Positions 5,851 through 13,219 of a stretch of 28,535 nt of DNA are shown here, piece by piece. This stretch comes from Solirubrobacteraceae bacterium. GTDB lineage: Bacteria > Actinomycetota > Thermoleophilia > Solirubrobacterales > Solirubrobacteraceae. The notes under the pieces are model-generated. The model saw only the letters and a program-made list of their open reading frames with translations, did not search any database and had not been told where the DNA came from. The stretch lies in contig JAEMSV010000047.1 of assembly GCA_016462625.1 (NCBI GenBank), positions 1 to 28,535 of the forward strand, in the 5' to 3' direction. The translations under genes were made by a program, and so were the position numbers. Each line of letters opens with the position of its first letter. The first letter of the stretch is position 1.

Positions 5851-7011
5851 TTACGCGGCAGCGCTCACGACGTCGAACTTCATGCCCGCGGCGACGAGGC
5901 GCGAGCGGAGCGCCGGCCCGAGCGCCGCGGCGGTCGTCGTCTGACCAGAGACGTTCGGCAGCTCGTCGAAGGCGAGGGACATCGCCGACTCGGCGAGCAT
6001 CTTCGCCGTCTCGGTGTATCCGGGATCGCCACCTGAGACCTCGGTCACGACGTGCTTCCCCCCGCCGTCGCCGATGAACGTGACCTGAAACCAGGAGTTC
6101 GCCCGGCGCTCCTCCGAGGGGCCGGTGCCGGGAGGGCTCATCTTCACCATCCGCCGGCGCAGCGGCGGGACCTGCGACGCGGCGAGGACGCCCACCACCC
6201 CGAAGACCGCGCCGACCACCGTGAACGGGCTCTTGAGCGCCGCGTAGTGGCCGTAGGTGAAATCGGGGCCGTAGCGCTCCTGGGCACGCGCGGAGCGCAG
6301 GATGATCTGCGGGTCGACGGTGGGGAGGGGCAGTGCGAAGGCGCCGATCTCCTTCTCGTACGCGGGCTTCGACATGCCGTGGGTGCGGCGCCCGTCGGCG
6401 GGCTTGCCCTCGCGGGCTTTGCGTTCCTTCGCGGCGGACATCGTCTGCCGCCCTCGAGACATCGCCGTCGTCGCCGAGTCCAGCGTGCCGCCGGAGAAGA
6501 GTCCGTTGCCGCGCACGTAGCCGCGGACCTTCAGCGGCACGCCCTCCGGGAGCTGCTCGACGCAGAACTGCGCGCCCAGGTCGTGCGGGATCGAGTCGAA
6601 GCCGCACGCGTGGATCAGCTTCGCCCCCGACTCGACCGCGCGGTCGTGGTGGCGCAGGTACATCGTGTCGACGAACTCCGGCTCGCCCGTGAGATCGACG
6701 TAGTGCGTGCCCGCGGCGGCGCAGGCCGCCACGAGCGGCTCGCCGTAGCGGATGTACGGGCCGACGGTGGTGGCGACGACCTTCGTCGAGCCGGCGACGC
6801 GGGCGAGGCTCGTCGGATCCGAGGCGTCGGCGACCAGCAGCGAGACATCACCGCCCAACCGGTCCCGGAGCGCCTCGAGCTTCTCGAGGCTGCGCCCGGC
6901 GATCGCCCACTTGGCGCCCTCCGGCGCGTTGGCGGCCAGGTACTCGGCGGTGAGGCCGCCGGTGAACCCGGTGGCGCCGAAGAGGACGACGTCGAACTCG
7001 CGGTCGGTCAT
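5851..7011 (-). CDS. Saccharopine dehydrogenase-like protein, trans-acting enoyl reductase family
   Basis: A 386-aa NAD(P)-binding protein. A Rossmann motif GATGFTG (residues 12-18) opens the domain. 'GPYIRYGEPLVAACAAAGTHYVDLTGE' and 'HACGFDSIPHDLG' (~135-146) are signatures of the saccharopine-dehydrogenase-like / trans-acting enoyl reductase family, known from mycobacterial Rv2953, which reduces a polyketide intermediate in cell-wall lipid synthesis. A single hydrophobic helix (~262-280) could anchor it to the membrane. No polyketide synthase lies nearby, so the substrate is unknown; a lipid enoyl or keto intermediate is the best guess. The start at ATG 7011 is supported by TATGCT (7023-7018) 6 nt upstream, consistent with a leaderless mRNA. 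Confidence 0.87.
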   Translation of the reverse strand: MTDREFDVVLFGATGFTGGLTAEYLAANAPEGAKWAIAGRSLEKLEALRDRLGGDVSLLVADASDPTSLARVAGSTKVVATTVGPYIRYGEPLVAACAAAGTHYVDLTGEPEFVDTMYLRHHDRAVESGAKLIHACGFDSIPHDLGAQFCVEQLPEGVPLKVRGYVRGNGLFSGGTLDSATTAMSRGRQTMSAAKERKAREGKPADGRRTHGMSKPAYEKEIGAFALPLPTVDPQIILRSARAQERYGPDFTYGHYAALKSPFTVVGAVFGVVGVLAASQVPPLRRRMVKMSPPGTGPSEERRANSWFQVTFIGDGGGKHVVTEVSGGDPGYTETAKMLAESAMSLAFDELPNVSGQTTTAAALGPALRSRLVAAGMKFDVVSAAA

Positions 7012-7074
7012 GGCGCGAGCATACGGGCCGCACCGTGCACCGCAACTCGCGCGTCGGGAAAGCGTCATAGGGGC

Positions 7075-8652
7075 ATGCCCGTGGGTATGAGAGCGGTCGT
7101 GCTGCCGAGTGTCGCGGCCGCGGTGATGGTGCTGAGCGTCGTCCCCGCGCGCGCGGCCGCGCCCAAGCTCGGCGAGCCCCGGGTGATCGCCTCCTTCACC
7201 GGCGCGACGCGCGTCCTCACGTCGGTGTCGGACCCGACGCACCGCGCGATCGTCGCGGTCGAGAGGACGCCGTCGGGGGCCGACCGGCACGTCGTCCTCT
7301 TCCGGCGGGCCAATGGGCGCTACAAGCGCTTCGACCTGCCGCCGCCCCAGGACCCGATCCAGCGCGTGCGGCTCGCACTGATGGAGAGCGGGGACGGGCT
7401 CGTCGCGTGGGACGACAAGGACCGGGTCGTCACCCAGATCTGGCACGCCGACGGGCGCGTGGACCGCCCGTTCGTCGCGCTCTCCAGCGTGCGCCCGACG
7501 CTCGTCGCCGATGGCACCGCCAACTGGGCGCTGGGGTCAGACGACGCGGGCACCGTGGTGCTCGTCGCCCCGCGCGCCGCGCCCCGCAACCGCATGACGA
7601 TCCAGGCGGCCGTCCGCGAGCCGGGCGGTGTGTTTGCGCCGGCGCAGCAGGTCGCGGCGCTGCCGGTCGCCGATGTGCCGCTGTTCACCCCGACGGTCGA
7701 GCCGGGCGGCGCGATCACCGTCCGGTGGCGCGGCGGCGCGTCCGCGAGGGCAGCAACCGGCGCGATGTTCGGCGCACCGGTCGCCGCGACGTGGGAGCTC
7801 TCGCCCGGCTTCGAGACCATTGGCCCTGACACCGTCGCCGTCGCGTCGCTGTCGGCGGAGATCATGCGCACGCTCCCGCGCGGGACGGCCCGCGTCGTCC
7901 TGCCGGCCGAGGAGGCGACGAACGGCCCGGTCGCCATCGGCCAGGCGATCCGCGCGCTGTGCCGGATCGGGGCCTCGGGGTGCTCGGATCTCCACCGCTT
8001 CGTGTGGCCGGGAGGGGTCGAGCGGCTCGCGTTCCTCGCCTCCGCTCCGGCTCCGGCGCAGATCTGGCAGTGGCACGTCGCGACGCTGAACCCGCGCCGC
8101 GGGGAGTTCGTTGGTCCGAAGCTGGTGAGCGCGAACCCGGGCCTCGTCCCGCTGCGCGGCGGCACGCCCGGGCGAGTCGACTTCGCGGGCGTGGACACCG
8201 ACGGCGTGCCCGGCGCGCAGCTCGCAGGCGGGCGTCTGTATGTCATGCCCTACGGCACCGGTGAGGCGCTGGCCGACCGGCACGCGCCGGAGATCGGCGT
8301 CGGTGACACCGCGACGAGCGACGCCGACGCGGTCTACATCCCGCTGTGGTGCGACGAGGCGTGCTCCCTGCGGCTGCGCGCCCGCGTCGAGCGGCGCGGG
8401 CGCCGTCCCGGCCGGTGGCAGCCCGCGGCCGCGCTCGACCGCGACGGCTCCTACGCCGTCCGGCAGGAGCCGTTCCAGACGGCCGCCGGGCGCGTCCGCA
8501 CCCGCGCTGGCGACGGAGCGGTGCTCCGATTGCGCATCACGGCGACCGACCGCGCCGGGCGCCGGCGGACCGAGACCGTCGCGCTGCGGGCGGGCCGGGG
8601 CGCGGCCGCGCGCGCCTGGTGTCGCATCGGCGCGGCCGCCTGTCCGGCGTAG
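7075..8652 (+). CDS. Large secreted protein, probable beta-propeller-like exoprotein
   Basis: 525 aa with a signal peptide (MRAVVLPSVAAAVMVLSVVPARAAA). The body shows repeating beta-strand units of the kind 'RAIVAVERTPSGADRHVVLFRRANGRYKRF', 'DGLVAWDDKDRVVTQIWHADGRVDRP' and 'DGTANWALGSDDAGTVVLVAPR', suggestive of propeller blades. A C-terminal Ig/bacterial-adhesion-like segment (~430-515) ends with 'VLRLRITATDRAGRRRTETVALRAGR'. No enzyme motif is visible. It resembles the larger exoprotein at 26548-28446 in plan. ATG 7075 is the upstream start; ATG 7087 gives an equally good signal peptide. The long open frame upstream of 7075 runs antisense over the enoyl reductase and is not coding. Its stop is 1 bp from the stop of the convergent GroES-like gene. 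Confidence 0.75.
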   Translation: MPVGMRAVVLPSVAAAVMVLSVVPARAAAPKLGEPRVIASFTGATRVLTSVSDPTHRAIVAVERTPSGADRHVVLFRRANGRYKRFDLPPPQDPIQRVRLALMESGDGLVAWDDKDRVVTQIWHADGRVDRPFVALSSVRPTLVADGTANWALGSDDAGTVVLVAPRAAPRNRMTIQAAVREPGGVFAPAQQVAALPVADVPLFTPTVEPGGAITVRWRGGASARAATGAMFGAPVAATWELSPGFETIGPDTVAVASLSAEIMRTLPRGTARVVLPAEEATNGPVAIGQAIRALCRIGASGCSDLHRFVWPGGVERLAFLASAPAPAQIWQWHVATLNPRRGEFVGPKLVSANPGLVPLRGGTPGRVDFAGVDTDGVPGAQLAGGRLYVMPYGTGEALADRHAPEIGVGDTATSDADAVYIPLWCDEACSLRLRARVERRGRRPGRWQPAAALDRDGSYAVRQEPFQTAAGRVRTRAGDGAVLRLRITATDRAGRRRTETVALRAGRGAAARAWCRIGAAACPA

Positions 8653-8653
8653 C

Positions 8654-9046
8654 TCAGAGCTCGGGGTTCGACGCGACCCGGCCGCAGACCGGGCACTGCT
8701 CGCCGTCGCTGCCCCCGCGGCCCATGCAGACCGGGCAGTCGTCGACGGTGTCGAGGACCCCGAGCAGCTCGGTGACGCCGAGCACGAGCAGGCGCTCCTC
8801 GTCGATGTCGACCCACACGCCCGCCTGCGCGGGAAACACGACGTGGTCCCCGGGGCGCACCGGCATCGTGACCCCGGCGGCGCCCCACCAGTCGACGCCC
8901 GGGCCGACTGCGAGCACGATCCCGTGGTGCGGCGGCGGCTCGCGCGAGCCGGGCGGGACGAGCAGGCCCGACTGCCGAACCCGGTCGGGCTCGAGCTCCT
9001 TGAGCACGACACGGTCGAACAGGGGGCGGAGATTGCGACGGGCCAC
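8654..9046 (-). CDS. GroES-like (cpn10) protein with C-terminal zinc ribbon
   Basis: 130 aa. Residues ~5-97 form a cpn10 barrel: 'LRPLFDRVVLKELEPDRVRQSGLLVPPGSREPPPHHGIVLAVGPG...PVRPGDHVVFPAQAGVWVDIDEERLLVLGVTELLGVL' matches the GroES pattern including the mobile-loop region. Residues 104-121 add CPVC-x10-CPVC, a four-cysteine zinc-ribbon-like knuckle absent from classical GroES. No groEL is adjacent. It may be a divergent co-chaperonin or a cpn10-fold adaptor. The frame is open up to ATG 9088, but that would overlap the divergent promoter. I chose GTG 9046 because a TACGGT -10 box (9059-9054) ends 7 nt upstream and homology starts there. Confidence 0.85.
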   Translation of the reverse strand: MARRNLRPLFDRVVLKELEPDRVRQSGLLVPPGSREPPPHHGIVLAVGPGVDWWGAAGVTMPVRPGDHVVFPAQAGVWVDIDEERLLVLGVTELLGVLDTVDDCPVCMGRGGSDGEQCPVCGRVASNPEL

Positions 9047-9086
9047 GAGGCACACCGTATCGGTGCCGCCTCCGTACACTTGACGC
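9047..9086. promoter_or_regulatory. 40-bp divergent leaderless promoter pair (GroES-like / hemolysin III)
   Basis: Minus -10 TACGGT (9059-9054) lies 7 nt before GTG 9046. Plus -10 TACACT (9075-9080) lies 6 nt before ATG 9087. Each promoter's -35 region falls in or next to the other's -10, so polymerase binding in the two directions should compete. Confidence 0.65.
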
Positions 9087-9758
9087 ATGGTCGTAGATCC
9101 TCAGGGGATCGCCGCCGCGCTCAAGCCGAAGCTGCGCGGGGTGTCGCATCAGTGGGCCTTCTTCGTCTCGCTCGTCGCGGGTGCCGCGCTGATCGTGGCC
9201 GCGCCGCACGCGAAGGCGACCGTCGCCGCCGCGATCTACGCCGCCACGCTGTCGGGCCTGCTCGGCGTCAGCGCGCTCTACCACCGCGTGAACTGGAGCT
9301 CGGTGAAGAAACGCATGATGATGCGCCGCCTCGATCACGCGATGATCTTCCTGCTGATCGCGGGCACCTACACGCCGTTCGCCCTGCTCGTGCTCCAGGG
9401 CCCGCTGGCGATCGTCATGCTCGTGGTCGTCTGGGTCGGTGCCGGGCTCGGCGCGATCAGCCAGATGGTGTGGATCCACGCGCCGCGCTGGGTGATGAGC
9501 GTGTGCGGCATGGCGCTCGGCTGGGTCGCGGTCGCCGCGATGCCGCAGATGGCCGACCGCATGGGCCTGGCCGCGATCCTCATGCTCAGCGCCGGGGGCG
9601 CGCTCTACACGATCGGCGGGATCGTCTACGCGACGAAGAAGCCCGATCCGGTGCCCTCGATCTTCGGGTACCACGAGATCTTCCACGCGCTCGTGATCGC
9701 CGCGGCGGCGTTGCAGTTCGCCGTCGTCGCCGCCTGGGCGCTCCCGGCCGGCGCATAG
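9087..9758 (+). CDS. Hemolysin III / PAQR-family membrane protein
   Basis: A 223-aa integral membrane protein with about seven hydrophobic segments. It carries the HlyIII family signatures: 'GVSHQWAFFVSLVAG' at the start, 'SALYHRVNW', 'MRRLDHAMIFLLIAGTYTPFALL', and 'GYHEIFHALVIAAA' near the C-terminus. The conserved His/Asp residues of these motifs (YHR, LDHA, HEIFH) are the zinc-site residues of the PAQR/CREST superfamily, whose eukaryotic members have ceramidase-like activity. The bacterial role is unsettled; membrane lipid homeostasis is a reasonable guess and cytolysis is not implied. The start is supported by the TACACT box 6 nt upstream. Confidence 0.93.
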   Translation: MVVDPQGIAAALKPKLRGVSHQWAFFVSLVAGAALIVAAPHAKATVAAAIYAATLSGLLGVSALYHRVNWSSVKKRMMMRRLDHAMIFLLIAGTYTPFALLVLQGPLAIVMLVVVWVGAGLGAISQMVWIHAPRWVMSVCGMALGWVAVAAMPQMADRMGLAAILMLSAGGALYTIGGIVYATKKPDPVPSIFGYHEIFHALVIAAAALQFAVVAAWALPAGA

Positions 9759-9792
9759 ACCGGCGCGCGGCTCGTCCGTAAGATCCTTCGCC

Positions 9793-10797
9793 ATGGGTGG
9801 GGATAACGGAAACGCTGCCGCGCTCGCGCGGCCGGCGCTGCGGCCGAGGCCGCGCGAACGCAGGGGTGTGCGACTGGTCGGCGTCGGGGGCTACCTCCCG
9901 GAGACCGTCCTGACGAACGAGGTGCTCGGTGAGCAGCTCGGCGTCGACGCACACTGGATCCACAAGCGCACGCTGATCGAGGAGCGCCGCTACGCGAACG
10001 GGATGTCGACGGCCGAGATGGCCACGCGCGCGGGTCGGCAGGTGCTCGAGAACACGGGCATCGACCCGAAGGACATCGATCTCGTCATCGTCGCGGGCGA
10101 CACGCCGGACGACTACCTGCCGCCGACTGCCCCGCTGGTCGTGCGCGAGCTCGGCTGCGACAACGCCGGCGCATTCGACCTCCACGCCGCCTGCACCGGC
10201 TGGCTCTACGGCCTGGACGTGGGCAGCGGCATGATCGAGAGCCGTCGCGCCGACACGATCCTGCTGATCGGCTGCCAGGTCATCAGCCCGTACCTCGACC
10301 CGACCGACAAGATGACCGTCCCGGTCATGGCCGACGGTGCCGGGGCGGGGATCATCACCGCCGTCGAGGGTGACGGGTACGTGCAGACCGTCGTGCGCGG
10401 TGCTGACGCGAGCTACGCCCACCTCGTGCGCGCGGGCAAGGACCGCATCTTCCGCATGGAGGGCATGGAGACGTTCAAGCAGGCGATCGACGCGCTCGTC
10501 GACACCTCGAAGGAGGTTGTCGAGATGTGCGGGATCACGATCGATGACATCGATCTCTTCTGCTACCACCAGGCCAACGGCCGCATCCTGCGCCGCGTGG
10601 TCCGCTCGCTCGACTTGCCCGAGGAGAAGGTCATCGAGGCGATTCGGCTCACCGGCAACACGGGGCCGGCGTCGATTCCGCTTGCGCTCGAACGTGCGCA
10701 GGCCGAGGGGCGGCTCGAGTCCGGGCAGCGCATCCTGCTCGGGACCGTCGGCGCGGGCGCCCTGTGGGCGTCCACGCTGATCGAGTGGACCGGCTGA
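9793..10797 (+). CDS. 3-oxoacyl-ACP synthase III (KAS III / FabH-like)
   Basis: A 334-aa thiolase-fold condensing enzyme that joins an acyl-CoA starter to malonyl-ACP. The catalytic triad is complete: Cys134 in 'HAACTGWLYGLD', His259 in 'CYHQANGRIL', and Asn289 in 'LTGNTGPASIPLAL'. Typical N-terminal signatures are 'GVGGYLPETVLTN' and 'WIHKRTLIEERRYA'. The first ~25 residues are an extra basic extension. The Asn-site motif reads TGNTGPAS where canonical FabH usually has HGNTSAAS, and no other fatty acid synthase gene is adjacent. A secondary-lipid or specialised starter role is possible. TAAGAT (9779-9784) ends 8 nt before ATG 9793, again a leaderless arrangement. Its stop is 1 bp from the convergent cobS stop. 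Confidence 0.92.
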   Translation: MGGDNGNAAALARPALRPRPRERRGVRLVGVGGYLPETVLTNEVLGEQLGVDAHWIHKRTLIEERRYANGMSTAEMATRAGRQVLENTGIDPKDIDLVIVAGDTPDDYLPPTAPLVVRELGCDNAGAFDLHAACTGWLYGLDVGSGMIESRRADTILLIGCQVISPYLDPTDKMTVPVMADGAGAGIITAVEGDGYVQTVVRGADASYAHLVRAGKDRIFRMEGMETFKQAIDALVDTSKEVVEMCGITIDDIDLFCYHQANGRILRRVVRSLDLPEEKVIEAIRLTGNTGPASIPLALERAQAEGRLESGQRILLGTVGAGALWASTLIEWTG

Positions 10798-10798
10798 C

Positions 10799-11542
10799 TC
10801 AGCCGATCCAGAGCGCGGCGACGGTGCCGTACGCAGCGAGCTCGACGAGCTTGCTCACGGCGCCGTAGCTGTCGCCGGTCAGACCGCCGAGGGCCCGCGC
10901 GAAGGCGAGGCCCGCGGCGAGCGTCATCACGGTCGCGAGGCCGAGCAGGACGGCGCCGTCGACCGGGTCGCCCGCGGCGACGAACACCACCGCGCCGGTG
11001 AACGCGGTGCTGAGCACCAGCACGGGGGAGCCGACTCGCAGGAGTGCTCCCGAGCCGTCGGCACGCGCCGGCCCCGCCAGGCGCGAGTGGGGGAGGATCG
11101 ACCACCGAGCGAGGGTGTGCGCGCAGATCGCTGCGGCGAGGACGTCGTCGCCGCCGAGCCCGACGAGGCACGTGTACGCGAAGAGCAGCGGGAGGACTGC
11201 GGCGATCGCCCCGTACGTCCCGACCCGCGAGTCGCGCAGGATCTCGAGCTTGCGCTCGCGCGGGACGTGCGCGCCGATCCCGTCGGCGATGTCCGCGAGG
11301 CCGTCCTCGTGCAGCGCGCCGGTCAGCAGGATCCCCGCCAGCAGCGCGAGCACCGTCGACGGGCCGGCGGGCAGGACGAGGTCGCCGAGCAGGCGCGTCC
11401 CGCCGACGACGGCCCCCACGAGCAGTCCGACGACCGGGAACCACGCCGCGGCACGGGACATCCCGCGCCCGTCGAGGACGCGATCGTCCGCGACGGGGAG
11501 CCGCGTCAGGAACGCGAGCGCGGTGCGCGCATCGGCGAGCAT
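10799..11542 (-). CDS. cobS: Adenosylcobinamide-GDP ribazoletransferase
   Basis: A 247-aa membrane enzyme that joins adenosylcobinamide-GDP to alpha-ribazole (phosphate), the last assembly step of the B12 nucleotide loop. The signature 'HEDGLADIADG' (residues 78-88) is the Mg-binding motif of CobS/CobV, and 'EILRDSRVGTYGA' (~100-112) is the second conserved block. Several hydrophobic helices (~33-55, 60-78, 110-130 and the C-terminal part) fit the polytopic fold. I chose ATG 11542, which places 'ALAFLTRLPV' at the usual N-terminus; the open frame extends to 11614. It is the last gene of pduO-cobT-cobS, starting 10 nt after the cobT stop. Confidence 0.93.
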   Translation of the reverse strand: MLADARTALAFLTRLPVADDRVLDGRGMSRAAAWFPVVGLLVGAVVGGTRLLGDLVLPAGPSTVLALLAGILLTGALHEDGLADIADGIGAHVPRERKLEILRDSRVGTYGAIAAVLPLLFAYTCLVGLGGDDVLAAAICAHTLARWSILPHSRLAGPARADGSGALLRVGSPVLVLSTAFTGAVVFVAAGDPVDGAVLLGLATVMTLAAGLAFARALGGLTGDSYGAVSKLVELAAYGTVAALWIG

Positions 11543-11552
11543 CGGGGCGCGG

Positions 11553-12629
11553 TCACCCGTCGCGGCCGGACACGCCGGCCTCGGCGAACGTCGCCATGCC
11601 GTCGTGGGCGGCACAGGCCAGGCGCAGGATCGCGAGCGCCGTGACGGCGCCGCTGCCCTCGCCGAGCCGCATGTTCAGCTCAAGGACGGGATCCAGCCCG
11701 AGATGGTCCAGCAGCGCGGTGTGCGCGGGCTCGGGGGACCGGTGCCCAGCCAGCAGCCGGGGCTGCAGCTCGGGCTCCATCGCGACGGCGACCGCCGCCG
11801 CGGCGGTCGCGATGAGGCCATCGCAGACGTACGCGAGGCCCTGCTCGCCTGCGCCGAGCGCCAGGCCCGTCAGGACCGCGATCTCGCCGCCACCCACGCG
11901 GCGCAGCCACCCGAGCGGCCCGTGGGCGTGGGGGCGGTGCAACGCCATCGCGCGGCGGACGACATCGCGCTTGTGCGCGAGGCCCGCCTGGTCGAGGCCG
12001 GTGCCGGGGCCTGCGAGCTCCGGCCCGTCCGCGCCGGTCAAGCCGGCCGTCAGGCACGTGGCGGGCGTCGTGTTGCCGATGCCCATCTCGCCACCGACGA
12101 GCACCGTGACGCCGTCAGCGGCAGCGGCAGCGGCGAGCTCGCGCCCGCAGTCGACTGCGACGGCGACCTCGCCGGCCGTCAGGGCGGGCTCCTTCGCGAG
12201 GTTCGCGCTGGGGCGCAGCCCGGTCCGGACGAGCTGTTGGTGGTCGGGGGCGCTGCCCGGCGCCACGCCGGCGTCGACGAGCACGAGGCCCGCGCCGACC
12301 TCACCCGCGAGTGCCGTCACCGCGCCCTGCCGGGCGAGGAACGCGCCGAGCATCTGCCCCGTGACCGCGGGCGGATAGGCGGAGACGCGCTCCTGCGCGG
12401 CGACACCGTGATCGGCGGCCGCCACCACGACGCGCGGGATGACCTGCGGGCGTTCCCGGCCCGTCGCGCCGGCGAGCCAGACGGCGAGCTCTTCGAGCCG
12501 GCCGAGCGCGCCCACGGGTTTCAGCAGCTGGCGCTGCCGCGCCCGGGCGGCGTCAATCGCCGCCACGTCGAGCGGCCGGATCGCAACGCGGTGAGGCGGA
12601 TCGGGGTGGGCGTCCGCACAGGCGGTCAC
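11553..12629 (-). CDS. cobT: Nicotinate-nucleotide--dimethylbenzimidazole phosphoribosyltransferase
   Basis: A 358-aa cytoplasmic enzyme that activates the lower-ligand base (DMB or another base) to alpha-ribazole phosphate. Visible are the N-terminal 'GALGRLEELAVWLAG', 'VVVAAADHGVAAQERVSAYP', 'LVGGEMGIGNTTPAT', and the catalytic region 'LNMRLGEGSGAV' with Glu324 as the general-base candidate. Length matches the family. It begins with GTG 12629, whose GTGA overlaps the pduO stop, so translation is probably coupled. It feeds CobS encoded directly downstream. Confidence 0.95.
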   Translation of the reverse strand: MTACADAHPDPPHRVAIRPLDVAAIDAARARQRQLLKPVGALGRLEELAVWLAGATGRERPQVIPRVVVAAADHGVAAQERVSAYPPAVTGQMLGAFLARQGAVTALAGEVGAGLVLVDAGVAPGSAPDHQQLVRTGLRPSANLAKEPALTAGEVAVAVDCGRELAAAAAADGVTVLVGGEMGIGNTTPATCLTAGLTGADGPELAGPGTGLDQAGLAHKRDVVRRAMALHRPHAHGPLGWLRRVGGGEIAVLTGLALGAGEQGLAYVCDGLIATAAAAVAVAMEPELQPRLLAGHRSPEPAHTALLDHLGLDPVLELNMRLGEGSGAVTALAILRLACAAHDGMATFAEAGVSGRDG

Positions 12630-13183
12630 CTGCTCGCCCCGGGCTCCCAGAGGGGCTCGGCCCCGTCGTTCGCGGCACGGCTCAGGATGAAGAGCAGGTC
12701 ACTCAGCCGGTTGAGGTAGCGGACGACCTCCACGTTGGCGCCCTCGACCTCGAGCGCGCGCCGCTCGGCGCGGCGGCAGACCGTCCGGCAGACGTGCAGC
12801 TGGGCGGCGGCGGGCGAGCCTCCCGGCAGCAGGAACGAGCGGAGCGGCTCGAGCTCGTTGTTGACCTCGTCGCAGCGCTCCTCCAGCCACGTCGTCTGCT
12901 CGGGCAGGACCCGCAGGCGCTCGCGCCCGCCCTCCTGGCCCTCGGGGACCGACAGGTCCGCGCCGAGGTCGAAGAGGTCGTTCTGGATTCGCCGCAGCCA
13001 CGGCGCGAAGCGCTCGGGCAGCGACGGGAGGGTCAGCGCGACGCCGAGGTGGGCGTTCAGCTCGTCGGTCTCGCCGTACGCCTCGATGCGCGGGTGGGTC
13101 TTCGGCACGCGGCTCATATCGCCGAGGTGCGTTTCCCCACCATCGCCGAGACGCGTGTAGATCCGGGTCAGGTTCACGGTCAC
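12626..13183 (-). CDS. pduO: PduO-type ATP:cob(I)alamin adenosyltransferase
   Basis: A 185-aa trimeric corrinoid adenosyltransferase (MMAB/PduO type) that transfers the adenosyl group of ATP to Co(I). Family signatures: 'TRLGDGGETHLGD' (residues 10-22, ATP site), 'RIEAYGETDELNAHLG' (32-47), 'FLLPGGSPAAAQLHVCRTVCRRAER' (~117-141) and 'YLNRLSDLLFILSR' (156-169). It is the first gene of a three-gene unit with cobT and cobS, so the operon adenosylates a corrinoid and completes its nucleotide loop; no corrin-ring synthesis genes are here. Start GTG 13183 or GTG 13177. It is divergent from the DUF4430 lipoprotein across 36 bp. Confidence 0.94.
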   Translation of the reverse strand: MTVNLTRIYTRLGDGGETHLGDMSRVPKTHPRIEAYGETDELNAHLGVALTLPSLPERFAPWLRRIQNDLFDLGADLSVPEGQEGGRERLRVLPEQTTWLEERCDEVNNELEPLRSFLLPGGSPAAAQLHVCRTVCRRAERRALEVEGANVEVVRYLNRLSDLLFILSRAANDGAEPLWEPGASR

Positions 13184-13219
13184 GGTGTCCCGAGTCTGTC
13201 AAACTGGCGCGCCTCCCGG

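Noticed and set aside
6052..7074. N-terminal extension of the plus-strand exoprotein frame
   Set aside because: It is antisense to the enoyl-reductase gene and Arg/Val-rich with no conserved motif; the signal peptide begins at 7075/7087.
10998..12719. 573-aa plus-strand frame opposite cobS-cobT
   Set aside because: Shadow of two clearly recognised genes; low-complexity composition and no motifs.
13184..13219. Cobalamin riboswitch upstream of pduO or the DUF4430 gene
   Set aside because: Only 36 bp lie between the two divergent starts, far too little for the ~200-nt aptamer, and no B12-box-like sequence is visible.
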